Assembly (NCBI RefSeq): GCF_010093535.1
Contig: NW_022985167.1
Coordinates: 1,929,522-1,993,521 of the forward strand
Source of the DNA: Lindgomyces ingoldianus
Lineage: Eukaryota; Ascomycota; Dothideomycetes; Pleosporales; Lindgomycetaceae
Length of the DNA stretch: 64,000 bases
Reading direction: 5' to 3'
Both the position numbers and the translations under genes were made by a program. The notes under the pieces were generated by a model. The model saw nothing but the letters and a program-made list of their open reading frames with translations, had not been told where the DNA came from and did not search any database. Below, piece by piece: positions 13,057-24,595 of this stretch. How positions within the stretch are numbered: position 1 is the stretch's first letter; each line of letters begins with the position of its first letter.

Positions 13057-14170
13057 ACGTACCTAACAGGTTGGCCGGCCACTTTTGCTAAGCCCCCACT
13101 AAAACCACCCTATTCTCTTGCAAAACAGCCTACTTTAGCCCTATATAAAGTAATACAACATAAGATATTATTTAGAGTCTACTTCTGCTACTTGCTTACA
13201 CATACGCAAGTTATGCCTAGTCTAATTACACTGCCTGCATTACCTTTAACTTAGCTTACTTTCTTTAGCGCGCACCTGCGTCTTTAGCTTCTTCCTATTA
13301 CTACGCGCTCTAAACTCCTTTAGAGTAGTTAGACAAGCCTTATTCTTAACTATTAAGGTCTTTTTTACTTAAATCTGCTTCTTTTTATGCAATCTATGTT
13401 ACGTAGCAGCCTTATTTACTGCTTAAAGCTCTGTAATTTTATAGCCTACTTTATTACATTAATGCCCTAGATAACTATAGTCTACTTTTTATTACCTTAC
13501 TATATTACTTTTAGCTGTCTTTATTTCTCTAAAGCTGTAATAACTGCTCTAGTTAATATCTAGCCTATTATAAAGCTTAACTTGTTAAAGTTATACCTGT
13601 CTTTATTTTAAATACTGTACTTAGCTTTTATGTTAGCTACTAGGTAAAACTAGCTCTAGATAACCTCTAGATTCTTATAAAGCGCTCTTTTATAATTATA
13701 CTTATAATTAAACTTTATTATAAACTTAGGGCAGTGCTTAACCTACATACTAGTCTAGTTTAAGCTAACCTAGCCTAGATTACGCTCTGTAGGCAAGGAA
13801 TTAGCTATATTAGCTATAGCTATAAGCCTAGGGGGAAATCTGCGCGTAATAAGCTTAAGTATATACTTAACAACTACCTTTTTTTAAGCTTAGTTAGATT
13901 CCTTAATTTAGGCTAGCATTCTGCTTATAAAGGCTGTCTAGCGCGTTAATTGCTTAGTGTTGTGTAAAAGACATTATAGATAGCTATAGCGCGTTGTAAG
14001 AAGAGTTTTAAGTCATATTTAAAAGCCTAAAGAGTAAGCTGTATCTAATGTTCTTTAGAAGATTTAATCTAGTGTTGTTGTTAAGGCATTATATAGATAG
14101 GTAGAGTTTAGTGGGGGCTTAGCAAAAGTGGCCGGCCAACCTGTGTGGCCGGCTAACCTGTTAGGTACGT
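13057..14170 (-). mobile_element. Internally deleted pogo/Fot1-like element, subfamily 2 (1114 bp), minus orientation
   Basis: TIRs run from ACGTACCTAACAGG at 13057 to the complement ending 14170, with TA at 13055-13056 and 14171-14172. Its internal junction (about 13435-13470) is the same as in 6442-7584, joining the N-terminal transposase half straight to the C-terminal tail. The two copies therefore descend from one deleted progenitor rather than from separate deletions. It is inserted in the gypsy pol region. Confidence 0.88.
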
Positions 14171-14172
14171 TA

Positions 14173-14415
14173 TTACTTTTTTTTTATTTATAATGTTATA
14201 TTTAACTTTAGCTATGTATTATATTATGTTAAATATAAAGTAGTTATTACTAATATTTATTTAATAAAGTAAGACTATACAGTAGCTTAAATAGTTATAG
14301 CATAAGCTGCATTTCTAGCACTTACATTTTTAAAACTATTAGAAGAGTTCTTTTACTAAAGTGCTAAGAGTTTAATTTTAAAGAAAAAACTATTTTTTTT
14401 TCTTTTAAATATTTA
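14173..14415 (-). mobile_element. Short gypsy fragment between two insertions
   Basis: 243 bp of AT-rich sequence between the pogo element and the second LTR element. It continues at 20798 on the other side of that element, as the ATTTA target duplication shows. No recognisable domain. Confidence 0.6.
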
Positions 14416-14695
14416 TGTTAAATAGGCTCCAACAGCTAGCTGCTTATAGTATAAGCACTTAAGTAGCAAGAGTAAGAGTAGTGTACAGTGTGCACAGCGT
14501 ACAAGGTAGGTAAGGTAAGGGTAACATATTTCTAGTTCTATTACTCTTTTCTTTCCTCTGTACAGAGGAAAAGGGGGATATCTAGATGTTTACGCACAGA
14601 GGTTCACACATAAGCATTATGTAACATAAATACGTGATCCTGCTTGTGCGCAATTGCTTATATCTAGGCTGCAACGCTGCTGCTGTGTATAGACA
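14416..14695 (-). repeat. LTR (3' in element orientation), 280 bp
   Basis: Plus-strand ends TGTTAAATAGG and GTATAGACA, preceded by ATTTA. It carries more transitions than its partner at 20513 in the segment after 14585 (for example CGCGCA there is CACACA or similar here). Confidence 0.93.
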
Positions 14696-17600
14696 CTAGC
14701 AACTTTTCTTTTTATCTAAAAAGTTACCTTTTATACATGTTACCTCTCTTCTATCTGTGTAAGTCTATCTAATTATGTTTTACCTTTACTCTACTTTATT
14801 TATTAGGACTTACCTTAGTAATGCTGTGTGTTAGAATAAGCTAGTTATACTATATAAATAGCTTTTTTTTTCTTTATTCTTTGCTTTCTAAGCTTTGCTG
14901 TATAATCCTCTAGCTCTTTTCTCTTTTTATATAGTGCTAGCAGTAACAGATTCTTATAATAAGAAAGATAATTATGTACAATATAAAAAAAAATAAAACA
15001 AAAAGAAATAAGCCTTATATAAAGGCGTTATTAGTCTAGTTAGTCTAAGGCATCTTTGCGCACAGGATCTAGCTAGTCCACAGATGCTTCTATCTAGACA
15101 GAGAGGTAGTTAGTTAGGACTAGTAATTAAAAAGCCTAGTTTAGTGTTTTTTTTATATATATATCTACTAAGTTATTTTTACTATTAATTTACTTTATTT
15201 TAGTAATTTTTTTCTTTTTATATAATTTATAGAGTAATATAATGTTAATTATAAGTTACTTTTTACTAGTAGTGCCTAGCTTAATAAAGTAATTATATAA
15301 AAACCTTTAATTTATGCAGATTACTACTAAGATTAGTAGTAGTTTAAGTATTTATATAATTTACTATAAAGTTATACTAAGTGTAATTACATTATTAAAC
15401 TTTTTAACTATTTTATATAGTTTACTAGTAAGAACACTTCTAGTTACTCTTTTACACTTAGTAAAATTTTAGTATATAATGTTACCTAGTATTTTAAAGT
15501 AGTTACTTTACTTTATACAGTTTTTATTACTTAATATAATTAAGAATTCTAGCTATAAGCTAAGGTCTTTATTATTAGTAAATAATCTATTTATAAAGAT
15601 AAACAGCTTTACATAATTAAGCTATAATAGTAAAAAGGTAAGACTATGTTTACTATTATCTATCTACTATTAAATTTATATGTTAAGTGTGTTAATGTTA
15701 TTATATAAAAGGTCTATAGTTTATGTAGTAATAAAGAGGTTAAATGCTGCCTTTAGTTAACATATAAATATAATGTATACCCCTTTTATATATTACTTAA
15801 TATATTATTATGCAGCATCTTTATTTTCTAGGTTAATTATATAAAAGTAGCTTACTTATCTTTTTTAAGTAAAAACTACTATATTATATGTAAGTTTAAT
15901 CTTTTTACTATTAAACTTAATAAGCTGCTTTTTTACTAGAATAGTTTTACTTTTTATATAAAACTTTACTTTTTATAGTTTTTTTTTTTCTCTTTATATA
16001 AAATTTTTTATTATAATGCTTAAAGTGTTATTTATTTATAAGCTAGTAATACTAAAAGTGTGCTTTTCTTTATTAGTAATTAAAAAGTAAAAGTTATATA
16101 AAAAAATATACATATATAGCTTTTTTTTATAGTAGTTATAGTATGTTTTAAACTAATACAGTTTTAATTTAGTAGCTCTATACAAGAGTTATACAACCTA
16201 GAGTATTATATTTAGTAGAAAGCTCTAGCGCATCTTTTTTAGTAGCTTTATGTATAGTGTGCGCATAAGCTTATTTATTAATTAAATATATGCTTATATA
16301 ATATTATGCAGTTTAAAATACATTTTATATATAGCTCTTAAGCTTACTTTTATAGCTAAAAGTAGTCTCTAGCTTATTTTTTAAATAGTTAGTAACTAAG
16401 TAAGAATTTCTTTTTTTTCTTTATTTAAGTAGCTAGTAAACACTAAGTAGGATTTCTTATATAGTTAAGTTATTTTACTTTTTACTTTTTATATAAAGTA
16501 AAAGTTAAAAATCTAACTTTTATGCCTTATTAAGTTATATGCTATAACTTTAAAAGTGCTATTAGTAATTAAAGTATTTATCTTTATATAGTCTAATTTC
16601 TTAAATAGTTTTTTAAGTATAGTAATTACACTATTTATATAAAGCTTAATAAATAAGGCCTAATTATTTTTTTTTTTAGGTTAGAAATACCTAGTCTAGA
16701 CTTTATGTAAGTTTCTTTTACCTTTTACTTCTTCTAGTATCTATATCTTCCCTTTGCACTAGTGCAGCATTGCTATTCTAAGGGGCTTAGTCTGTAGTAG
16801 GCTTTAGTTCTGCCTTTATAATATTTTTATAAAGCTATTTTTTTTTTCTTTTTTTTAAAAAATCTTTTTATATAAGGATTAGTTTATCTAAGTTATTTAT
16901 TATAAGTAAGTTATCTTTTTTTTTTATAGTATAGTTTAACCTGTGTATATTAAAGCTTTAGTAGGCTATTTTTTTTAATAATAATGTTTCTTCCTTTAAT
17001 GCTCTTAATCTTATATAGGCTAATCTAGCCTTTTTTTTCTTTTTATGCTATAATCTTTAAGCTAAGGGGGAGGTTAAGAACTTTATATATTATAAGGCTA
17101 TTATAAGTGTTAATTATATAATTAATGTTTACTTTTACATAGTCCTTTTAAAGTATCTTTATTACCTTTTATATAGCACTTGCTTATGTAATAATGTTTA
17201 GTAATAGTAAAAAGTCTAGGTTAATTCTTAAGTATGCTTTAAAGACTAGCAGTGTAGGTACTAGACTGTATAGGCTAGCTATGTTATTTAGAGCCTTAAC
17301 TGCTATCTGTAAGATAGCTTTATTATTTATACAGTTACCTAGCTTAGTCTTTAGAATATTAAACACTTATTAGAGAAGTGTATGCGTGCGCTTAACTTTT
17401 CTAACTACCTAATGTGCTTTTATAGGCATTTACTTACATGTAGCTTTTATAATTTTTACATAAGCTTAAAAATCCTCTAAAGTAAAGTTTATACTAAAGT
17501 TATACATAATATAGTCTAGAGGTTCTTAATAAGTGTTAATCTAGCATTTACACAGTGCATCCTAGGTATCTTATGTAGACATAGATTTTAAAAATATAGC

Positions 17601-20114
17601 AGCCTAAAATAATATGTCTATATTAATAATATATAAGACATTCTTATTATTAATTTATATAACATTAATAATAACTTTATAGTTAAAGTAAGTGTTATTC
17701 TTAATTATAAACTTAAATCTTTATAAGGCCTAGTTATATAATTAATAAAAGTAGTAAAACTTCTTAATCTCTTCTAGTACTACAGCATTAATGTTATAGC
17801 TAGCGCTAGTTAGCATCTTCTAAAGTCTCTTTATGCAGGGGTGTCTAAATTAGTAGTAGAGGTAGTAAAGTTCTAATTTAGTAAAAAAAGACATAAATTT
17901 TTCCTTACTAATATTAAAAAAAAAGTGTTTTTATTTTTATATAATAAAAATAGTAGTTTTGTCTTTATGTATAATAATATTTAAAATGTTGTTAAAGTAT
18001 GCTCTAAGTTAGTTAGCATTTGCTAGTAATAGTAGAAATAGTGTTAAAGTCTCTAAGATGTAGTATATAACTAGACTAATTAAGTTCTAGATTTATACAG
18101 TACTAATTAATTTTTTTAGTGTCTAGCTTCTAAAGCTAATATCTATTTAGCTAAGTATTTAATTAATTTTTATATATAAGTTCTTTTATATATACACCTT
18201 AAGTTAAGACTTACTAATAGTAGAGATCTTTACTACGCCTATGTTTTATAGTTTGCCTTAGTATACTGTATAGTATTAGTTATTAAAGATAAACTACTTA
18301 GCATATTTCTTAGGTTTAATGCTATAGATGTTCTTTTCTATTGCATAGTATAAATAGGCAGCAGAGGTAAAGTAGTTAACAGCTTTTTTAGTATTTTTAC
18401 TTTCTTATTTTATTTTTTTTACACTATATAAATTATTTTTTTTTTAGAGTAACTTTTAAAGTCTTAAATATATAAAGTAATAGCTTTATATAATAAAGTT
18501 TTATTATAAAAATTTTTATATAAGGCAACATACTAGTTCTTTGCTTATATATAGTTATTATAAAGGTAGTTTAATAACTAACATTTTTTTTTATAGCAGA
18601 TAAAGCACTTTTTTATTTATGTGCAGTTGTCTTTAGATTATAGCCTAAACTTAAATAAAAATCTTTTATATTATTCTTTTTTACACAGAGGGAAGCTTTC
18701 TTCTTATTATGTAAACTTTTATTATGCAAAGTTATATTAGTAGTCTATGTAGTATGCATTAGGCAGTTTTTAAAGGTATTAGTTTACCTTTTAGTTTATA
18801 GTAACTTAGAGTAATGCTTATAAGTTACTAAATAAGGCTTTACATAAGAGCTTAATAGTAAATATAGTATATTTTAGTTCTAGTTATTCTTAACAGGCTT
18901 ATATAATAGTAGTGTGTAGTAAAACATCTCTTTAGAATTCTATTTTTAGTGCCCTTTATATAAGTATAAGCTTATTAATTATTGTTTTAAGGACTTTATG
19001 TAAACTTTTATTAGAGTTTTTTTATTAGTATTATATAAAGGTTATTATTATTTAGTCTGTCTAGTACTAGCTATAGTTTATATTAGTGTTAAAGTAACTA
19101 CTTAAGGTGTTATATAAATGCTTCTAGTTATGTCTAAGGCCTATGTTATATATATAGGACATATTTACCTAACCTTTTAAAATATCTAAAAAGATGTCTA
19201 TGTACTAAGTTTTCTAGATATCTAGCTATTAACATAAATTAATAAAAATTTTTATTTTATTTATAAAAATGTTATATAGTTAACTTATATAGTTATTATT
19301 TTTTTTATGCTTTTTAGAATTATATAATCTTATTTACTAGAAGTTTTTCTTTAGTAGTTTCCCTCTAGAGTAGAAGTTTATATAGGTTATAATGTAGTAT
19401 AAATTGTGCAGGTAGTATTAGTGGTGCATACACTACTGCAGGCGGTGGTGTGTACGATTAAGGGTGTGGAGCAGGCGTTAGGTAGGGTAGCATGTATTGT
19501 TTATACAGTAATTAGTGTAGTGCTAGCTAAGGTGTAGAAGCAGGTAATACTAGTATATTTAGTGTTAATAGCAGCATTATGTTTAGTCTGCTTCTATGTA
19601 GAGCCTTATATAGTAATAAAAGTTATGTATAAAGCCTTTTTAGTGTAATTACTTTTCTTTATGCTATATTATACAGCTTCTAGGCTTAGGTACTTTTAGT
19701 GCTTAGCTATAGTGTAATTCCTTTATTCTCTAGCACTTATATAAGCTCTCTTTTAAACATGCAGCTAAGTGCTAAGAAGTCTTATAGTGTCTATTTTTTA
19801 AAATCTTTTATATACACACTTAGAAAAGTAGCACTTTTTTAAGTTATTATACATAAATTAGTAATTATATAACTTATATATAATTAAGTTTATAGGCTTA
19901 TTAAAGCCTCTAACATGTTAATCTTGTTATTCTAGTACTCTAGGCTAGTCTTATTTTATAGTGTTACCTCTAATATCTTTATGTCCTTTATAAGTTATTT
20001 ATATAATAGAAATTATTTTTTATTCTTTTTATTATTATATAGAGTTATTAGTTGCTAATAAAATTTTATTATAATAGTATAGTTAATTACTTTTCTAGTA
20101 GATTACGTAGGTAC

Positions 20115-20346
20115 TGCTGTTATCTAGCTGCTAGGTTGTGCAGCTTTAATAGCTTTAGTGTGCGCCTTACACTATCTCCTTCTTACTTTATACAGTAGCA
20201 GAGCTTACTATATAATGTAAAGAATTAATGTGCTATTGTCTAGCTACTAGGTTGTGCAGCTTTAGTAGCTTTAGTGTGTGTCTTACACTATCTTCTTTTT
20301 ACTTTATACAGTAGCAGAGCTTACTATATAATGTAAAAGATTAATT
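20115..20346. repeat. Tandem duplication, period about 116 bp, two copies
   Basis: The unit containing TCTAGCTGCTAGGTTGTGCA at 20123 recurs at 20239 with a few transitions. It lies in the leader-side region of the second LTR element. Confidence 0.85.
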
Positions 20347-20354
20347 TACTATTC

Positions 20355-20475
20355 TAAAGAATAAGTAACTAAATAAAGTACCTTATAAAGTGTAAGTACT
20401 CTACTGTTACTTTTCTTAAGAAATAAGTAATAAAATAAAGTACTTTATAAGGTGTAAGTACTTTATTATTACTTT
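20355..20475. repeat. Tandem duplication, period 62 bp, two copies
   Basis: The unit beginning AATAAGTAACTAAATAAAG at 20360 recurs at 20422 as AATAAGTAATAAAATAAAG. It lies between the 116-bp repeats and the LTR, in what would be the untranslated leader of the element. Confidence 0.85.
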
Positions 20476-20512
20476 TACTAATTTATAGTTAATTAAATTA
20501 ACTACTAATTAG

Positions 20513-20792
20513 TGTTAAATAGGCTCTAACAGCTAGCTACTTATAGTATAAGCACTTAAGTAGCAAAAGTAAGAGTAGTGTATAGTATGTATAGTGTATA
20601 AGGTAGGTAAAGTAAGAGTAACATGTTTCTAGTTCTATTACTCTTTTCTTTCCTCTATATAGAGGAAAAGGGGGATATCTAGATGTTCGCGCACAGAGGT
20701 TCGCGCACGAGCATCATGTGACATAGATACGTGATCCTGCTCGTGCGCGATCGCTCGTATCCAGGCCGCGACGCTGCTGCTGCGTACAGACA
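20513..20792 (-). repeat. LTR (5' in element orientation), 280 bp
   Basis: Ends TGTTAAATAGG and GCGTACAGACA, followed by target duplication ATTTA at 20793-20797. The segment 20683-20790 is GC-rich and keeps many CpG sites. Confidence 0.93.
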
Positions 20793-20797
20793 ATTTA

Positions 20798-22504
20798 TAA
20801 TATATTCTTAGATCTAAGTTTCTTCTTTATATCTTTTAAGAATTATAAAGTTTTATAATACTATATCTAAGCTACTAAAGTTTTAAATAGCTACTTTCTA
20901 GTATACTTTAAAACTGCTGTTTAAAGAATAGTTTTTTTTATATTACTAGTAAAGTTTATTATTTAATCTTTTTAATATTTTCTTGTTTATAAGGCTGTAT
21001 TTAGTAGTAATATCTTTTATTATTATAGTAGTATTTTTTTTTTTAAAAGTGTAGGTAATTTTAGTAGAAATGTTCTACTTTTTTATAGTTTAAGCAGGCT
21101 TTATTCTCTAGCTACTTTTATTATTTCTTTGTTAAAGGTAGCTTATTATGTTCTAAGACTTAGCTTTTCTTAAAAAAAGAGCTTTATATATACTTTATGT
21201 AACTAAGGTCTATTAGTTTTTTATTATATTATAAAAGTTTTTTTTTTAAAAATAAACTTTAGTTTTTTTTTATTTTTTTTTATTTTTTTTCTCTTTTACA
21301 CTTCTTATGTTAGTTGTTATAAGTTGTTGCTTATATAATATAGTTTTTAAAAGTAGTTAGCTTATTATTATACATAAATTTATTCTTTACTATTTTACTT
21401 AGTTTATTATAGAACATGTAATAGAGGGCTTTTTAGTCTATTTATCTATAGATAGCTAATTATTCTCTAAAGTGTGCTATATAGTTTTAGACTAAGGCAG
21501 TACTTTATTTTATAGTATTTAATTTATTAGCTATAATTTTTTTTATCTAAGGTTTTATAAATAGCTGTTAAGGCTTTTTTAAAGTTTTTAACACTGCTAA
21601 ACACTTTCTTAGTTTTAGAGGTAAGTGCTGCGCTATTTACCTTAAAGTCTATCTAATTATCTGCATAAAGCTAGAACTAAATTACAGAGAGGCCTTCTAA
21701 GTGTAGTCCTATCTAGAATATTATTTCTGCGTTTATCTAAAATACTTCTTTATTATATTATATATAAAGGTAACATTTTATAAAGAATAGTTAAAAGTTT
21801 TTTAGTAATTCTTTAAAAAGCTTTAAAAAGGCTAGCCTTAAAGTCTTTTTAGCTATAATACTTACTTTTTTAGTTAAGATGTTTTAGATTTTTGCTAGCT
21901 TTACTTATAGTTTATATATTTAATAAGTGTAGTTAGTAGCTTTTTAAAAGCTTAAAAGTTTAAAAAAGTTTTATAATTTAATTACTTTTTAGTAAAAGTT
22001 AGTAACTTTTTTTTAAAAGTTTATAAGTTTACTAATGTTTTTACTAATCTAACAAAGTTTCTTAATATTATCCTAGATTAAATTAATCTATTCTACTAAG
22101 ACAGCTTTACTTTAGGTAGGAACTCTTATAGATTCTAATAAAGCTGTGTAGGCTATGTTAGAATCTAAATTATGTTAAGAGGTATCTATACTTTTTAAAG
22201 AAAGTAGTGTTTAATGTTATAATTCTTACTTTATAAAAGCACTTAGGTCTTATAATATTCCTAGAGAGAAGTAGGACAGGTAGTAGAGGCTAACTAGTAG
22301 GGTGTACAGTCCTACGTGCAGGCTAATAGGCTATTAGAGGGGAGTAGGGTGACTAGATTATAGTTTACCCTTAATGCAGCAGTAAAAAAGCTAAGTTAAA
22401 CAGTCCTATTAGATAAAGTTAGAGGTATATATAGTGTAAGATATATAAATAGTATTGCAGCTTTTTAGAAAGCTAAATGCTACTTAGTTTATATAAAAAA
22501 TAAA
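20798..22504 (-). pseudogene. gypsy gag with degraded CCHC zinc knuckle
   Basis: On the minus strand at 21096-21055 the pattern Cys-x2-x-x4-His-x4 is kept, with the second and fourth Cys changed to Tyr, exactly what TGT/TGC to TAT/TAC transitions give. The knuckle binds RNA in functional Gag. 21100-22504 is AT-rich gag and leader with no clean frame. This is the 5' part of the chromodomain element. Confidence 0.65.
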
Positions 22505-22804
22505 CTAAACATTAAACACACCTTTTAAAGGTTGTTTAATAAGAGAACTATATACATGTGTTAGTAACGCTAAGGGGAGCAGGAGGAGTTTACAGGAGCC
22601 TGCTAAGGGGAGCTCTATAAGCTCCCTAGAGCTCCCTAGATTCGCGGCCTGTCTCCTCATTAGATGACACATTCTTCCATTACCGCGGGCAGCTGTGCTG
22701 CGTCCGTGTCCTCCGATTGGTTCATAAGCGAGCCCTGTCCCAATCCATCTAGATTGTGGAGCACTGCTGGTGGAGTTACGCTGGTCCAACCGTAGACCGT
22801 AACA
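22505..22804 (-). repeat. 5' LTR part of the chromodomain gypsy element
   Basis: The minus strand begins TGTTACGGTCTACGGTTGG at 22804, directly abutting pogo sequence at 22805, so 22804 is the element edge. 22600-22804 is GC-normal and little mutated. A 94-codon open frame here shows no similarity and lies within the LTR. The inner end of the LTR is not defined because the partner LTR is outside the window. Confidence 0.65.
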
Positions 22805-23039
22805 GTAAGCTAAAGTAGGTAAGCTATTCTAAAGGCGCTTCAGACAGTGCAATTAGACTAGGCAAAACACGCAAATGTATAAGTAAGAAGTAAAAGTAGT
22901 CTCTAAATAATATTCTAAGCTGTACTATACTATATAGTGCTAGAGCAGGTTGTTATAGGCTATAATAGAGTTTGTTGTATTGTGGTCTTAGCAAAAGTAA
23001 GCGACTCGGGTGTGTGAGCAACTCGCTCGTGGTGTACGT
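22805..23039 (+). mobile_element. 3' end of a pogo subfamily-1 element, cut by the gypsy insertion
   Basis: It begins in the C-terminal transposase tail (compare 41470-41707) and runs to a complete right TIR ending GGTGTACGT at 23039 with TA at 23040-23041. Its left part should lie beyond the gypsy element, outside the window. Confidence 0.85.
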
Positions 23040-23041
23040 TA

Positions 23042-23422
23042 GTGTTAGAAATGCATTAGTGTAGAAAGAGTAGTTTAGTGTAGTTTTAGTAAAAATAAGT
23101 AACTTTGTAACGATCCTCATGAATCGTTCCATCTCGGATGGCCCGGAAGGCCCCCGTATCGGCCCCGACCTCGACCTGGCCCCGACCCCTGCTGTTACCC
23201 CTATTCCCTCATGTATTTAGTCGCACCTCGCCCCCGTAGCTAGCTCGGTAGTTTTCTGATATCCTTTCGTACAAGGCCTATAGGTGTCAATGGCATTCCC
23301 AGGTTCAGAGTCCCCACGCACTCCCATATGCCTCTGAGTGGACTCCCACCGCATTCGGACCCATTGTCTTGCCTGCGCCGTTACAAACTTAGGTGTGTAA
23401 GCAACTTACCTGTGGTGTACTT
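23042..23422 (+). mobile_element. Right end of another pogo subfamily-1 element, host of a solo LTR
   Basis: 23042-23105 and 23386-23422 join into one pogo right end (AGAAATGCATTAGTG, then AACTTAGGTGTGTAAGCAAC and a TIR ending at 23422). The preceding pogo end is inserted at TA 23040-23041 within it, and a solo LTR interrupts it. Confidence 0.8.
23106..23385. repeat. Solo LTR, un-RIPed (280 bp)
   Basis: TGTAACGATCC...CGCCGTTACA ends with a perfect 5-bp duplication AACTT at 23101-23105 and 23386-23390. It is GC-rich with intact CpG sites, so inserted after its surroundings were mutated or never targeted. A heavily RIPed relative lies at 43311-43597. Confidence 0.92.
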
Positions 23423-23794
23423 TATTTTAAAACTTTACAATGTAGCTTTATTATTTCTTAATTAAGAAGTATGTACAGCTTTAAGATCTAACTAAAATAA
23501 CAAATATTTAGGCATCGATAGAGGTAAATTATTGCTTAGTCAAAGTTCTTATAGATTTAGTAAGGCAGAAAAGGCGCAACGCGAATGGTAAGACATTGCA
23601 CATATTAACGCACACAATAGATAACAGTATTGCCGGACTTGGCACTATAAGCAAAGCAGTGGGGTCAGTGCTTTCGCTCTCTGTTCACCCAGACATGCAT
23701 ACGCACGCTGCATGGCGATGCTTTGAGTAAAGCATTTTATAAAGTTTGTATTTGAGAGGGCAAACCGTGGACACGAACAACAAACACGATAAAC
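23423..23794. other. Transition from repeat to gene island, no gene seen
   Basis: The AT content falls from about 23550 onward. No repeat end or convincing reading frame. Confidence 0.5.
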
Positions 23795-24028
23795 ATGATA
23801 TTGGACATAGAGTTTAACACTTTAACATTCTACAGATTATTGTACACCATTAGGGAAGTCACTAAACTGCCTGCGATGCGGTTTGACTTCCTCGTTCAAA
23901 ACCTTCCCGACTTCGTTCGTGGCCAAAGCATATCCGGATACTTAGAGGAGGATATCAATAAAGCTACCTACGGGAAATTCAAACCTGAAGATGATTCCCT
24001 TTTCAATGAGCATCTAAAGGGTGCGTAG
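23795..24028 (+). CDS. Possible exon or short ORF of unknown function
   Basis: A 77-codon frame from ATG 23795 to TAG 24028 (MILDIEFNTLTFYRLLYTIR, later LPDFVRGQSISGYLEEDI). Base composition is coding-like and the peptide is not low-complexity. I recognise no domain. A GTGCGT near the end (24018-24023) could be a splice donor, but no continuation stayed in frame. It may be a gene fragment left by decay. Confidence 0.3.
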   Translation: MILDIEFNTLTFYRLLYTIREVTKLPAMRFDFLVQNLPDFVRGQSISGYLEEDINKATYGKFKPEDDSLFNEHLKGA

Positions 24029-24595
24029 CCTTCTCCCGAGAAAGAAAACTGCAAGTTGATACAATAACTTAGCATATGGTAGGCTTCGATCTACAGGGTC
24101 TGAATAGGGTGAAGGTAACGCGCACGCTTTCTCAATCAAGCCAGTATTGTAACCGATCGCAGCAGCGTGAATTACTCTTTCCAGTTAAATATTGAAATGA
24201 ACTGGTATTCTAGCCCAGTTCCTCATATCTGTCAACGTGTTCAGCGATGACGTGAATAAGTAGGCCAACTATCCCCGCCATAGAAACCGCCAGACCCAAG
24301 CATTGCAGGTTTCCACCGCATCGAATGCCCTACGCATTTAGGGCAGCCTGTGAAGATAGCAGCTGCATCCTAGACAGGTGAGAAGGGAGAGTATCGCATG
24401 CACCCGGAACTGTCCATTGAGCCTAAGCATTACCCACCGGTCTTTCTAAGACTCGCACTCTGTTATAGGGAAATGTCAGCATCTCTGTTCAGCACGCTTT
24501 CAAGGACAATAAAACTTAAGTATAGGGGTCATAACAGCACCAGGGATTAATGAAAGATAGTTTACCTGTAGTGGTTGACTCGCAGCGTCTAACAA
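24029..24595. other. Non-coding GC-normal sequence
   Basis: No reading frame or repeat that I can support. It lies downstream of both the short plus-strand ORF and the minus-strand zinc-finger gene. Confidence 0.4.

Larger units (their letters stand above)
14416..20792 (-). mobile_element. Second LTR retrotransposon, complete (6377 bp), probably copia-type, heavily RIPed
   Basis: Two 280-bp LTRs (14416-14695 and 20513-20792) with 5-bp target duplication ATTTA at 14411-14415 and 20793-20797. On the minus strand at 17366-17184 is the block NNIASLYSLVPTLLVFKAYL. At about 17060-16880 it is followed by remnants of VLVWREK-like and STVVKPYY-like sequence, a pattern I know from fungal copia polyproteins just after the integrase. 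This sets the orientation as minus. The RT was not located by eye. The interior is extremely AT-rich. The LTR at the 20513 end is much less mutated in its last 100 bp than the one at 14416. Confidence 0.8.
1..22804 (-). mobile_element. Chromodomain Ty3/gypsy retrotransposon, RIP-degraded and broken up by nested insertions
   Basis: Read on the minus strand, the parts left after removing later insertions follow Ty3/gypsy order. Gag zinc knuckle at 21055-21096, reverse transcriptase at about 10840-11400, RNase H at about 3900-4140, integrase core at about 2950-3420, integrase C-terminal region at about 2540-2700 and a chromodomain at about 484-605. A TG start of the 5' LTR lies at 22804. The 3' LTR must be to the left of the window. 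All domains carry many stops at positions where CAG, CAA, TGG or CGA would be expected, as RIP produces. Insertions at 685-2530, 4197-10827, 13057-14170 and 14416-20792 interrupt it. Family assignment is firm; the exact LTR length is not visible. Confidence 0.85.

Noticed and set aside
17184..17366. 60-codon minus-strand frame as a small protein
   Set aside because: It matches a block of LTR-retrotransposon polyprotein inside the element at 14416-20792.
14700..22400. Mitochondrial insertion or centromere because of extreme AT content
   Set aside because: The AT bias is explained by transitions in identifiable retrotransposons; no mitochondrial genes or satellite arrays are seen.
22505..22789. 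94-codon frame as a gene
   Set aside because: It is inside the LTR of the chromodomain gypsy element and has no recognisable domain.
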